Shown here piece after piece: positions 56,366 to 64,000 of a DNA stretch of 64,000 nucleotides (positions are counted from its first letter, which is position 1; each line of letters starts with the position of its first letter). Source of the stretch: UBA1672 sp050633645 (GTDB lineage Bacteria > Pseudomonadota > Alphaproteobacteria > Micavibrionales > Micavibrionaceae); NCBI GenBank assembly GCA_050633645.1, contig JBOEGX010000004.1, positions 1-64,000 of the forward strand. The letters are read 5' to 3'. The notes under the pieces are model-generated. The model saw only the letters and a program-made list of their open reading frames with translations, had not been told where the DNA came from and searched no databases. Made by a program: the position numbers and the translations under genes.

Positions 56366-57052
56366 TTATGAATTTACAGCCATATCATTTTGTTCAAGGG
56401 ATATATCAGGAAGCAACGGCACAAAACGCACAGGCATAACATCGCGCACTGAATATGCCTCATCACTTTCCTTTTTATACAGCTTAAGGCTCTGCGCGCC
56501 GCTCTCGCCCACGGGAATAATCATCATCCCACCAATTCGAATCTGATCCAATAATGCCTGTGGAGGTTTATCCCGCGCCGCCGCCGTCACAATAATCTTA
56601 TCAAACGGCGCTTGGTCAATCCCGTTAATCGTCGGCCACCCCTTCATACCATCCGCCGCAATCGCGGTAATATTACGCAAACGAAGGCTTTCCAAACGCT
56701 TTTCCGCATCTTTCGACAAATGCTTATGCCGCTCTATCGTATAAACGCGGCGACATAAATGCGACAAAACCGCCGCCTGATAACCGCACCCCGTGCCAAT
56801 TTCCAAAACCTTATCTCTATCCGATAATTTAAGCGCTTGCGTCATCATCGCCACAACAAAAGGCTGGCTAATTGTCTGACCAAGCCCAATAGGAAGCGCC
56901 ATGTCCTCCCATGCCTGATCACGCGAATGCGCGGGCACAAATGCATCACGCGGCACGCGCTCAATCGCGCTTAAAACATTCGTATCCGTGATCCCCTTTG
57001 TCCGAAGATCCATGATAAGGCGGATACGTTTATTAATCGCTTGTGTGTTCAT
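56366..57052 (-). CDS. pcm: Protein-L-isoaspartate O-methyltransferase
   Basis: Repairs isoaspartyl damage using SAM. The 228-residue protein has PRDAFVPA, GQTISQPFVVAMM, the SAM site VLEIGTGCGYQAA, and DKIIVTAA. The gene follows the DUF4153 gene without a gap and precedes nlpD, with which it is typically linked. Confidence 0.96.
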   Translation of the reverse strand: MNTQAINKRIRLIMDLRTKGITDTNVLSAIERVPRDAFVPAHSRDQAWEDMALPIGLGQTISQPFVVAMMTQALKLSDRDKVLEIGTGCGYQAAVLSHLCRRVYTIERHKHLSKDAEKRLESLRLRNITAIAADGMKGWPTINGIDQAPFDKIIVTAAARDKPPQALLDQIRIGGMMIIPVGESGAQSLKLYKKESDEAYSVRDVMPVRFVPLLPDISLEQNDMAVNS

Positions 57053-58837
57053 CTAATGTGCATCTTTAAAACTATATAAAATATCGTAACCCATAGAGTT
57101 CAAAACAGGCTTGTCGTCTTTAATTTCACCATAAGCGCTCTGTATATCCATCCGCATCTTTATGCGCTCATTTTCAAACTCGATAAACAAATACTTATCA
57201 CTATTTTGATCATCTTTATGCTCAAGCAAAAACGCCGAAAAATCATACTCCGCAATCACTATGCTTTCATACTTAAAAACAAGCTTTGCACTATTTTCCG
57301 CTCTATAAACCTCCACCAAATCTGGTTTATCGATTTTACATGACGAGCTTGAACATCCTTGAGAACCAAGGAATTTCAACCCACCATTCTTAACCATAAA
57401 ATCATAACCCGATATATCGCGAGGCTTATTGTTATTCTCTGATGTCCAGATATTGATACGGCTTTCGTCCTGCCCGCGACCATAATTATAGCTATATGCG
57501 TCTTTAAACCCTAGGTGCTCAGTTAAATTATGCCCGCTATAACACCTCCAATCTGCCTTACCATCTGCATTAAACCACGGCGCAATCATTGCATCACGGT
57601 CAGTTTGACACAAATAATCGATAATAGAGCCAATCGAAATCTGATCTTCGCGAGATACCGAATCTTCATCTCTTTTAATAATATTTCCATCAACCAATAA
57701 CTCGTTTTTCACCAACAGGCTTTCAAGCCGCGCAAACTGGCTAATACCCGAAATACTCACCGCGCCCCACGGGCCAAAAGATGCAAAAACCAATAATATC
57801 GCCAAGCTCGCGGGGATAGCCTTAATCGGCATCTTCCCTTTAACATTACCAAGTGCAATAATCATAAACCACACCGCCGTTATCAAAATAAAATACCGCT
57901 GCTCCGTCACGCCATAGGCGCTAATCCGCTCCCATATTGCGAAAAAATGAAACCCCACAGGGATAATAAGCGCAGGAAAAAACACCTTGTGAAACAACCG
58001 CAACTGAACCGAGCCACTCTCTCGCAATGGCCACGACACCAAATAGGTCACAACACCCGCCCCGACAAAACCACTAATCATATAGGCCAAAATGCCCTTT
58101 GGAACCTCCTGATCAATGATAATTTTCCCGAAATACGCATAAAGAATGCATAAATACACAATCGCCATCGGCGCGGAAATCCAGTTCACGATAAAGCTTA
58201 AGCCCGCAGGATCACGACAATCATCTTCCGTAAATTCAAATTGTCTCGGCACCCAACTCAACGCATAAACAGGCCCCAAGACAAGACAGGAAAACGCCCA
58301 AATATCGAAAAATATTTCTTCACTAATATGAACTTCAAACAGAGCCTCAATAGCCCACAGCGCAACACAAACACCACCCGCAAACATCAAAAGTGCAATA
58401 TAAGAAACCGCAATTCCAAACCACATTTGACGGTTAAAAAACCAGACAGATGTATCATCCCCACCCTTTAAATATGGTGCCACCATTAATATGAGCAATA
58501 TAGCTGGCGATAAGAACAGAAGGTTTTGCGTCCATAGAGAGCTTAAGAAAATCAAAGACGATATTAACGCAACACCCATCCCCGCAACAATGCCATGCTT
58601 AATAAAATTTAAACTCTGACTCTCCGACATCAATTTCGAAATCCCAAACCACAAATATGAACAGGATAAAATCACAACGATCCGCGCCATAAAATCTTCG
58701 TCATAGTCAATAAGATCATGAATGCCTAATATCGCAATGATGAATACCCCAAGGGCGCACATCACCGATAACGGAAACCGCTTTATTGTCGCGATCAACT
58801 CATCAACAGGAAATAATTTCTCAATCAAATTTTTCAT
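57053..58837 (-). CDS. DUF4153 polytopic membrane protein
   Basis: A 594-residue protein with about ten membrane spans over residues 20-370, then a soluble C-terminal domain of about 200 residues. DIWAFSCLVLGPVYALSWVPRQF and SFIVNWISAPMAIVYLCILYAYF match DUF4153. Function unknown. It shares its end with the pcm start. Confidence 0.85.
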   Translation of the reverse strand: MKNLIEKLFPVDELIATIKRFPLSVMCALGVFIIAILGIHDLIDYDEDFMARIVVILSCSYLWFGISKLMSESQSLNFIKHGIVAGMGVALISSLIFLSSLWTQNLLFLSPAILLILMVAPYLKGGDDTSVWFFNRQMWFGIAVSYIALLMFAGGVCVALWAIEALFEVHISEEIFFDIWAFSCLVLGPVYALSWVPRQFEFTEDDCRDPAGLSFIVNWISAPMAIVYLCILYAYFGKIIIDQEVPKGILAYMISGFVGAGVVTYLVSWPLRESGSVQLRLFHKVFFPALIIPVGFHFFAIWERISAYGVTEQRYFILITAVWFMIIALGNVKGKMPIKAIPASLAILLVFASFGPWGAVSISGISQFARLESLLVKNELLVDGNIIKRDEDSVSREDQISIGSIIDYLCQTDRDAMIAPWFNADGKADWRCYSGHNLTEHLGFKDAYSYNYGRGQDESRINIWTSENNNKPRDISGYDFMVKNGGLKFLGSQGCSSSSCKIDKPDLVEVYRAENSAKLVFKYESIVIAEYDFSAFLLEHKDDQNSDKYLFIEFENERIKMRMDIQSAYGEIKDDKPVLNSMGYDILYSFKDAH

Positions 58838-58877
58838 ACGCCCTCTAATAATCCAAATTCAAAGCATTTTGAGTCGA

Positions 58878-58955
58878 AAAATATAATTTTCGAGAACCGG
58901 AAGCGTAAGTGTATAGCGAATACATGCGAACCGGAAGCGCAGAAAATTATATTTT
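58878..58955. repeat. Structured palindromic element between serS and the DUF4153 gene
   Basis: A 78-base element with a perfect 14-base inverted repeat at its ends (58878-58891 with 58942-58955), a direct repeat GAACCGGAAGCG inside (58894-58905 and 58928-58939), and a central dyad TGTAT-N5-ATACA (58910-58924). Not coding; it lies in the 138-base gap and could fold on either strand. Confidence 0.75.
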
Positions 58956-58975
58956 GCAGACCAAAGGGCGAAGAA

Positions 58976-60247
58976 TCACTTCACAATCTTCGTCAATCCA
59001 CCCATATACGGCTTCAAAACCTCTGGCACGAAAACGCCGCCATCATATGGATCATAATAATTCTCAATAACCGCGATAAGCGCACGCCCAATCGCAACCC
59101 CAGAACCATTCAATGTATGAACAAAGCGCGTGTCCTTTTCGCCCTTCGCACGGGTGCGCGCATTCATACGCCGCGCCTGAAAGTCCCCGCAATTTGAAAC
59201 GGATGACACCTCACGATATGTTTCCTGCCCCGGAAGCCACACCTCAATATCATAAGTCTTAATCGCGCCAAACCCCGTATCACCACTACATAATTTCACA
59301 GTGCGAAACGGCAGTTCCAGCTTTTTCAAAACACTTTCCGCGCAATTTAACATACGCTCATGCTCTTCTTGCGATTTCTCTGGCGCAACCACACTCACCA
59401 TCTCCACCTTATAAAACTGATGTTGACGCAGCATCCCACGCGTATCCCGCCCCGCAGAGCCCGCCTCACTACGGAAACATGGCGTAAAGGCCGTAAATCG
59501 GCGCGGCAAATATTCTTCCTCAACTATTTTATCAGCAACGATATTCGTCAAAGGAACTTCGGCGGTTGGAATCATAAAATGATCAGTCTCCTTCGTGCTG
59601 AACTGATCCTCCGCAAATTTCGGCAACTGCCCAGTCCCGTATAACGCATTATCACGCACCAACAGCGGCGGTGAAACTTCGGTATAGCCATGCTCACCCG
59701 TATGGGTATCAAGGAAAAACTGCGCGAGTGCACGTTCCATCCGCGCCATCCCACCGCTAAGCAACGTAAAGCGCGCACCGGACATCTTCGCCGCCGTATC
59801 AAAATCAATCAAGCCAAGCGCCTCACCAATCTCAACATGATCGGGGCCACTCGCAAATTTAATCTCACCCCATTTGTGAATTTCAACATTATCATCCTCA
59901 TCCGCGCCCATTGGCACATCATCCGCCATGATATTCGGCAAAGATGAGAGCAACGTGTTTAACTCATCCCCCAGCGCCTTTTCTTTTTCCTCTAAATTCG
60001 ACATAGCGGTTTTAATCGCAGCCACCGCATCCATCTGCGCGCTCGCGTCACCACCTTCTTTTTTAATCTGTCCGATTTTTTTGGATTCTTCATTGCGTTT
60101 GGCCTGAAGCTCTTGCAACTCCGTCTGTGCCCCTCGACGCTCTTCATCCAAAGCTAAAATAGCAGAAGCTTGCCCCGATAAACCACGGCGCGCCATCGCC
60201 GCATCAAATATTTCTGGTTCTTTTCTGATTGCGCGTATATCGAACAT
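58976..60247 (-). CDS. serS: Seryl-tRNA synthetase
   Basis: Class II synthetase, 423 residues. The N-terminal tRNA-binding coiled coil (residues 25-100) is followed by motif 2 (FRSEAGSAGRDTRGMLRQHQF) and motif 3 (GSGVAIGRALIAVIENY). An AAGGG site precedes the ATG. It heads the run toward the sec genes, but the structured element at 58878-58955 lies in between. Confidence 0.98.
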   Translation of the reverse strand: MFDIRAIRKEPEIFDAAMARRGLSGQASAILALDEERRGAQTELQELQAKRNEESKKIGQIKKEGGDASAQMDAVAAIKTAMSNLEEKEKALGDELNTLLSSLPNIMADDVPMGADEDDNVEIHKWGEIKFASGPDHVEIGEALGLIDFDTAAKMSGARFTLLSGGMARMERALAQFFLDTHTGEHGYTEVSPPLLVRDNALYGTGQLPKFAEDQFSTKETDHFMIPTAEVPLTNIVADKIVEEEYLPRRFTAFTPCFRSEAGSAGRDTRGMLRQHQFYKVEMVSVVAPEKSQEEHERMLNCAESVLKKLELPFRTVKLCSGDTGFGAIKTYDIEVWLPGQETYREVSSVSNCGDFQARRMNARTRAKGEKDTRFVHTLNGSGVAIGRALIAVIENYYDPYDGGVFVPEVLKPYMGGLTKIVK

Positions 60248-60350
60248 GCTACTACCCTTGGCTTAAATTATTCAAACCCTATAACTAAAAGCAGACAAGA
60301 TAAAACGCAAGAGCGGCATTCAAGAATTAATGATCAATCCGACAAAAATT

Positions 60351-60830
60351 TCAGCCATTCATAAAATCATCCAGACTAACATCACTCGGAGAAACCGCAG
60401 GAGCAACATCCGCAGGCGCGCCCATCTCTGATATATTATCCAGCACAGCTTCAGTGCCACCTAAACCAGCCGCACCACTTGATGCGCCATTCGTCATGTT
60501 CATCGCCATATCAACGGATGACTCGGGCATATACGGGGCAAGCCAATCACTAAACGGCCACATACTAAGAAGCCCCGTGCCTTCTTCTCCAAATCCCCAT
60601 GCATCATGCATCCAACTAAAATTATCCATCGACCATGCCTTATATGCCGATACATTAGGATTGGTAGAAACATGAATAGGATCAAACATAAACGGATCAA
60701 ACAAAGCATTATCAACATAACCCAGAACAAAAAACGTAACGGCAGAAACAGCCAAAGGAACAACAATAGACGACCAGTTAAAACTTTTCGTCAAACTTCC
60801 TTTTTCATCATGATCACCTTTGGATTTCAT
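60351..60830 (-). CDS. Membrane-anchored orphan protein, divergent Fur-linked gene
   Basis: A 159-residue protein with a single membrane span (about 21-41), then an extracytoplasmic region rich in Trp, Met and Pro (WSMDNFSWMHDAWGF) and an acidic Ala/Ser-rich tail. No family recognised. Its start is 38 bases from the nearer Fur-like site, with TATAAC (60846-60851 on the minus strand) as a plausible -10. Confidence 0.65.
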   Translation of the reverse strand: MKSKGDHDEKGSLTKSFNWSSIVVPLAVSAVTFFVLGYVDNALFDPFMFDPIHVSTNPNVSAYKAWSMDNFSWMHDAWGFGEEGTGLLSMWPFSDWLAPYMPESSVDMAMNMTNGASSGAAGLGGTEAVLDNISEMGAPADVAPAVSPSDVSLDDFMNG

Positions 60831-60867
60831 TTTTGTACACCTTGAGTTATATTTTTAGATTGACACT

Positions 60868-60922
60868 GATAACCATTCTCATTAAACATGGCACAAGTCA
60901 ATAGTAAATGCGATTCATTATC
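60868..60922. promoter_or_regulatory. Two Fur-box-like sites in a divergent promoter region
   Basis: Site 1 (60868-60886) matches the 19-base Fur consensus GATAATGATAATCATTATC at 13 positions; site 2 (60904-60922, read on the minus strand, GATAATGAATCGCATTTAC) also at 13. Site 1 abuts an exact TTGACA (60860-60865). Both sit between the divergent orphan genes, implying iron-dependent repression of both. Matches counted by eye. Confidence 0.6.
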
Positions 60923-60948
60923 ATTTTAATTTATATAGAGTAGCTAAA

Positions 60949-61686
60949 ATGCCAAAAGCCAATACAACACAAAATCCAATCATCGCCGCCATAGCCGCCG
61001 TATCATTCAATCTGGTAAGCCTTTCAAGCGCGAATGCTCAAGAAATGGAGATCTACAATCCATACTATGGCGGCAACACAGGCGGCACAGTAACCCTAAA
61101 TTGTAGCAGCTTAAAAAAAGGCCTCACATGTGATTTTGTGGAAACATTAGACGGGCAAGAATTTTGTGATGATAAAAAAATCGAACAGCAAATAGAAAAA
61201 AGAGCCCAAGAAACAAACAGGCAAATCGACCCCATTCTAACGCGCAGCAACGCGGTTATGCTAAGCGCTATTGATCACAATGGCCGTACACATTTTGTAT
61301 GCACATCCAGATATGCACGAACACATATAAGAAACCTTATTGATAACTACCTCCAACCAAGCATAGATAAAGGCACGCCCCTAACGGACAAATCCAAATT
61401 GGACGACATAACAAGAACAATAAGAGCAAATATATCAACCATCCAGGAAAAGCCAAATGTAGCGGTGTCACTGGGTGCATATACCCTAAAAGATTTTACA
61501 AGCAAAACCTTGGAAAGTTTGGAAAAATCCTATGCAGAAAATTCACAAATCTCCATCGAAGAGCTTGAAAAAGTAAAATCACTTTATAACCAACTTTCAC
61601 GCCACCCCGTTTGGGACACACCAGAAAACAAAGAATGCATCGTCGCAGAGGCCATAAATATGTGCCGTGCACACCCCGATTTTTAA
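60949..61686 (+). CDS. Secreted orphan protein, Fur-linked
   Basis: A 245-residue exported protein: N-terminal signal peptide ending at ANA-QE, then a mature domain with six cysteines (probably three disulfides) and a helical middle (ISIEELEKVKSLYNQL). No family recognised. Preceded by the Fur-like sites. The multi-span gene starts 21 bases after it, suggesting one transcript. Confidence 0.7.
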   Translation: MPKANTTQNPIIAAIAAVSFNLVSLSSANAQEMEIYNPYYGGNTGGTVTLNCSSLKKGLTCDFVETLDGQEFCDDKKIEQQIEKRAQETNRQIDPILTRSNAVMLSAIDHNGRTHFVCTSRYARTHIRNLIDNYLQPSIDKGTPLTDKSKLDDITRTIRANISTIQEKPNVAVSLGAYTLKDFTSKTLESLEKSYAENSQISIEELEKVKSLYNQLSRHPVWDTPENKECIVAEAINMCRAHPDF

Positions 61687-61707
61687 AAAGGGCATAAAAA
61701 TAATACA

Positions 61708-63381
61708 ATGCAAAATATCACAAAAGATCATCACGCCAAAAGCACCGCTTCGGGCATCCTAAACTCCGCGCCATTGACAAGAACATGGCGCAAACACCAC
61801 TATTCTGAGCGCAACCAAAATCCCCTGCCCGCAAAAGCGCATGAGCTAGAACAAATAGAAGACCTATCAGAAAACCCGCAAGCCATAAAATTCATCTATG
61901 AACTCGCACAACTCCACATCGGCGCACTCAATCGTGCATCAAAGAAAGATACCGAATCCACAGAATTAAAAGAACAGCTTAAAAATCTCTGCGACCATCT
62001 CATACAAATCACCTACCCCACAAATCTGCTTGATGAAATCAATTTAAGCAAAAACGACCTCAAAACCTTGGAAGCCATCAAAAAAGAAACCGTCCAAGGC
62101 GCAGGTCCGATCAAATCATTTTGGAAATCCGTTAAGGGAATGGCCAAGCACACTTTCGAAGACACCAAAGAATTTGCAACGCAACACCCCAAAACCGCCG
62201 TGATAGGTACGGCTATCCCAATCGGCGCCGTGGCATTCTCATACGCAAATATTCAACCACCCGCGCCCAGTGCCATCGACCCCAACGCAACATGCTACAC
62301 CAACTATATGGAGGCAATGCTCGCCGATGAACCAGATGCACTTGTATGTGACCAAACCCAAATCATTGACAACATCGCCCTCGGTTGCCACGACCATTTG
62401 GAACAACTTATGTTTGGATGGAAAAAAGGGGCTAATTTCGTTTCTGAAACATTCAGCCTCGATGAAAAATATTTCGAACATTGCTCCTACATCGCAAATA
62501 ATATTTATGATTTAAATTCCGACGCACAAGCCATCAAAGAAAATTGGCATTTACGCATCGATCTGACCACGCTTGAACCCATGAAGCACGTCATTCAAAA
62601 CATCATCCCCGAATCCACATGGCGCGAAACACTCATCACCGCCATGAACAACACCCATGACTTCTTCAAGGCGGGAAATGATTTCGAAAACGCCCTACAC
62701 CCCCTCATCGCCGCCGCCGTCGCTATATCCGTTTATAAACTCGGTACAAAGGGCTTAGACGAACTTAAAGAGGTCTTCAATAACACCGTTGATTTCGGAC
62801 GTCGCTCCGCCGCAGTGCCATTAAACTACGCCCTCATGACAGGCGGTAGCATATACGCCTATAGCGCGAATAACTCCTTCACCGAAGCCGTCATCGGCGC
62901 CGCCGCAGGAACATTAGCAGGCGAAATCCTTCATCGTACATACAGAAAAATAAAATCGCCTGACTTCGTAAAATCCTCAACACTATCCGTTCAAAACGAT
63001 CTGGCGGCCTTCTCAAACCAAAACCACATCGTCTCTGAAAAATCCGCATCGGGGCATATCACCGACACATCACACGAAAAAAACTTTTTCGATAAATGGG
63101 TAAATACCAAGACCACCACATTTTTTGGTGGTGCAACAATTCTAACCGCTTTAGACCTCGCCGCAACAGGCGGAAAGGTCAGCTCATCCGTAATGGGCGC
63201 CATCGCTATAGGCATCCCCGATCTTCTCTATAACCTGATTGAAGACCCAAGCCTCCACGCCATATTTGCCGCCGCCGGTGCCGCCATTGGCGGAACGGTA
63301 GCAGGACTAAAACGGGGCGTTCAAGGAACAAAACACCTCCTTGCAAAAACAGATAAAGACGCGGATAATACCCCCACATAA
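61708..63381 (+). CDS. Multi-span membrane orphan protein
   Basis: A 557-residue protein. Residues 1-160 are soluble and basic/helical; one span near 163-180; a Cys-containing loop (181-325); then several Gly/Ala-rich spans (about 330-346, 375-412, 475-537), some resembling glycine-zipper segments (GAAAGTLAGE, AAAGAAIGGTVAG). No known domain. It follows the Fur-linked secreted gene and precedes the N-formylglutamate amidohydrolase by 11 bases. Confidence 0.7.
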   Translation: MQNITKDHHAKSTASGILNSAPLTRTWRKHHYSERNQNPLPAKAHELEQIEDLSENPQAIKFIYELAQLHIGALNRASKKDTESTELKEQLKNLCDHLIQITYPTNLLDEINLSKNDLKTLEAIKKETVQGAGPIKSFWKSVKGMAKHTFEDTKEFATQHPKTAVIGTAIPIGAVAFSYANIQPPAPSAIDPNATCYTNYMEAMLADEPDALVCDQTQIIDNIALGCHDHLEQLMFGWKKGANFVSETFSLDEKYFEHCSYIANNIYDLNSDAQAIKENWHLRIDLTTLEPMKHVIQNIIPESTWRETLITAMNNTHDFFKAGNDFENALHPLIAAAVAISVYKLGTKGLDELKEVFNNTVDFGRRSAAVPLNYALMTGGSIYAYSANNSFTEAVIGAAAGTLAGEILHRTYRKIKSPDFVKSSTLSVQNDLAAFSNQNHIVSEKSASGHITDTSHEKNFFDKWVNTKTTTFFGGATILTALDLAATGGKVSSSVMGAIAIGIPDLLYNLIEDPSLHAIFAAAGAAIGGTVAGLKRGVQGTKHLLAKTDKDADNTPT

Positions 63382-63392
63382 AGGGGAAACAC

Positions 63393-64000
63393 GTGCAAAA
63401 TAAAAAAATCGAAAACATTCTTGAATGCATCACCCCCAATAACGCCCTGCCCGTTATTTTCGACTCCCCCCACAGTGGTACTGTTTACCCAAAAAATTTT
63501 AACTATTCATGCGATTTAAATAACTTACGAAAAATTGAAGATGCCTATATTGACGATCTGTTCTCCGCCGCGCCAAATATGAATGCACAATTCTTAACCG
63601 CCCTCTTCCCCCGCAGCTATATCGACGTGAACCGCGCGATTGACGATATCGATCACACCTTAATCGATGGAAACTGGCCGGCCCACATACATGGCGATAT
63701 CACCCCAACATCACGCTCTGATTCAGGGATAGGCCTTATATCCCGCCTTATCAAACCAGGAATGCCCATCTATAACCGCCTATTATGCCCCGATGAAATC
63801 ATGAACCGCGTCAAAACATACTATGAACCGTATCATGACACGCTCTGCACATTGCTGAATAACGCCTATTACGCCTACGGAAAATTCTGGCATATCAACT
63901 GCCACTCCATGCCCTCATCCAGTGCATACCCAAAACGAAAACCAACCCTTTTGGGCAACATCATAAGGCCAAGCGACATCGTATTAGGCGATAGTGACGG
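63393..64000 (+). CDS. N-formylglutamate amidohydrolase family, truncated by the window
   Basis: Starts at GTG 63393 with an AAGGGGAA site and stays open to the window edge (202 codons). Family motifs: IFDSPHSGT, PRSYIDVNRAIDDID, HINCHSMPSS and LGDSDG. These are zinc hydrolases that release formate from N-formylglutamate, or related enzymes, in histidine breakdown. No hut genes are visible here, so the substrate is uncertain. Confidence 0.85.
   Translation, partial: MQNKKIENILECITPNNALPVIFDSPHSGTVYPKNFNYSCDLNNLRKIEDAYIDDLFSAAPNMNAQFLTALFPRSYIDVNRAIDDIDHTLIDGNWPAHIHGDITPTSRSDSGIGLISRLIKPGMPIYNRLLCPDEIMNRVKTYYEPYHDTLCTLLNNAYYAYGKFWHINCHSMPSSSAYPKRKPTLLGNIIRPSDIVLGDSD

Noticed and set aside
1..64000. 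tRNA, rRNA, CRISPR array, insertion sequence or prophage
   Set aside because: No cloverleaf ends, 16S/23S signatures, regularly spaced repeats, transposase motifs or phage structural genes were seen by eye.
63393..64000. Histidine utilisation cluster
   Set aside because: Only one N-formylglutamate amidohydrolase-family gene is present and it is cut off; no other hut genes are visible.

Overview
The window looks like the chromosome of a moderately AT-rich alphaproteobacterium. The gene orders ffh-rpsP-rimM-trmD-rplS-leuCDB, rpoD-dnaG-yqeY/carA-carB-greA and serS-pcm-nlpD-yajC-secD-secF-Mth938 are all typical of that class. A deep-branching group such as Micavibrionales or a Rhodospirillales relative is my guess, but the sequence alone does not settle it. 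I see no rRNA, tRNA, CRISPR array, insertion sequence or prophage.

Region by region. (1) 1-15 kb is housekeeping: a probable ftsY start, mtaB and dapF with an opposite-strand 2OG-oxygenase-like gene between them; then the SRP/ribosomal/tRNA-modification run ffh, rpsP, rimM, a NagB-like gene, trmD and rplS; a three-gene orphan cluster; then leuC, an HD-GYP-like gene, leuD, leuB, an NfeD-like gene and a slipin. (2) 15-31.6 kb is one long minus-strand block for a type IV (MSHA-like) pilus: assembly ATPase, inner-membrane platform protein, a fused PilM/PilN-like protein, PilO-like and PilP/MshK-like proteins, a TPR protein, prepilin peptidase, PilT and PilU retraction ATPases, secretin and a pilin. 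An ABC transporter is woven through it, with its ATPase and permease about 6 kb apart, and a membrane-bound AraC-type regulator sits just upstream of the pilin gene. (3) 31.7-43 kb holds glutamine synthetase II, a secreted orphan, rpoD, dnaG, a 40-residue small gene with a palindromic promoter, yqeY and carAB. (4) 43-45 kb carries a two-gene module with its own promoter, a CobS/MoxR-like AAA ATPase and a partner that resembles phage-associated proteins. (5) 45-60 kb holds greA, a SIMPL protein, a squalene/phytoene-synthase-family (NDUFAF6-like) protein, iron superoxide dismutase, a 745-residue cysteine-free orphan, and the Mth938-secF-secD-yajC-DUF3592-nlpD-pcm-DUF4153 run followed by serS. 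(6) 60-64 kb holds a divergent orphan pair separated by two Fur-box-like sites, a multi-membrane-span orphan and the start of an N-formylglutamate amidohydrolase.

How the genes work together: most of the sequence is core translation, replication, export and amino-acid or pyrimidine supply. The accessory interest lies in the pilus block, the AAA-ATPase module, the Fur-linked cassette, small genes with structured promoters, and several palindromic intergenic elements. Functions come from motif and family recognition by eye; no database search was run.
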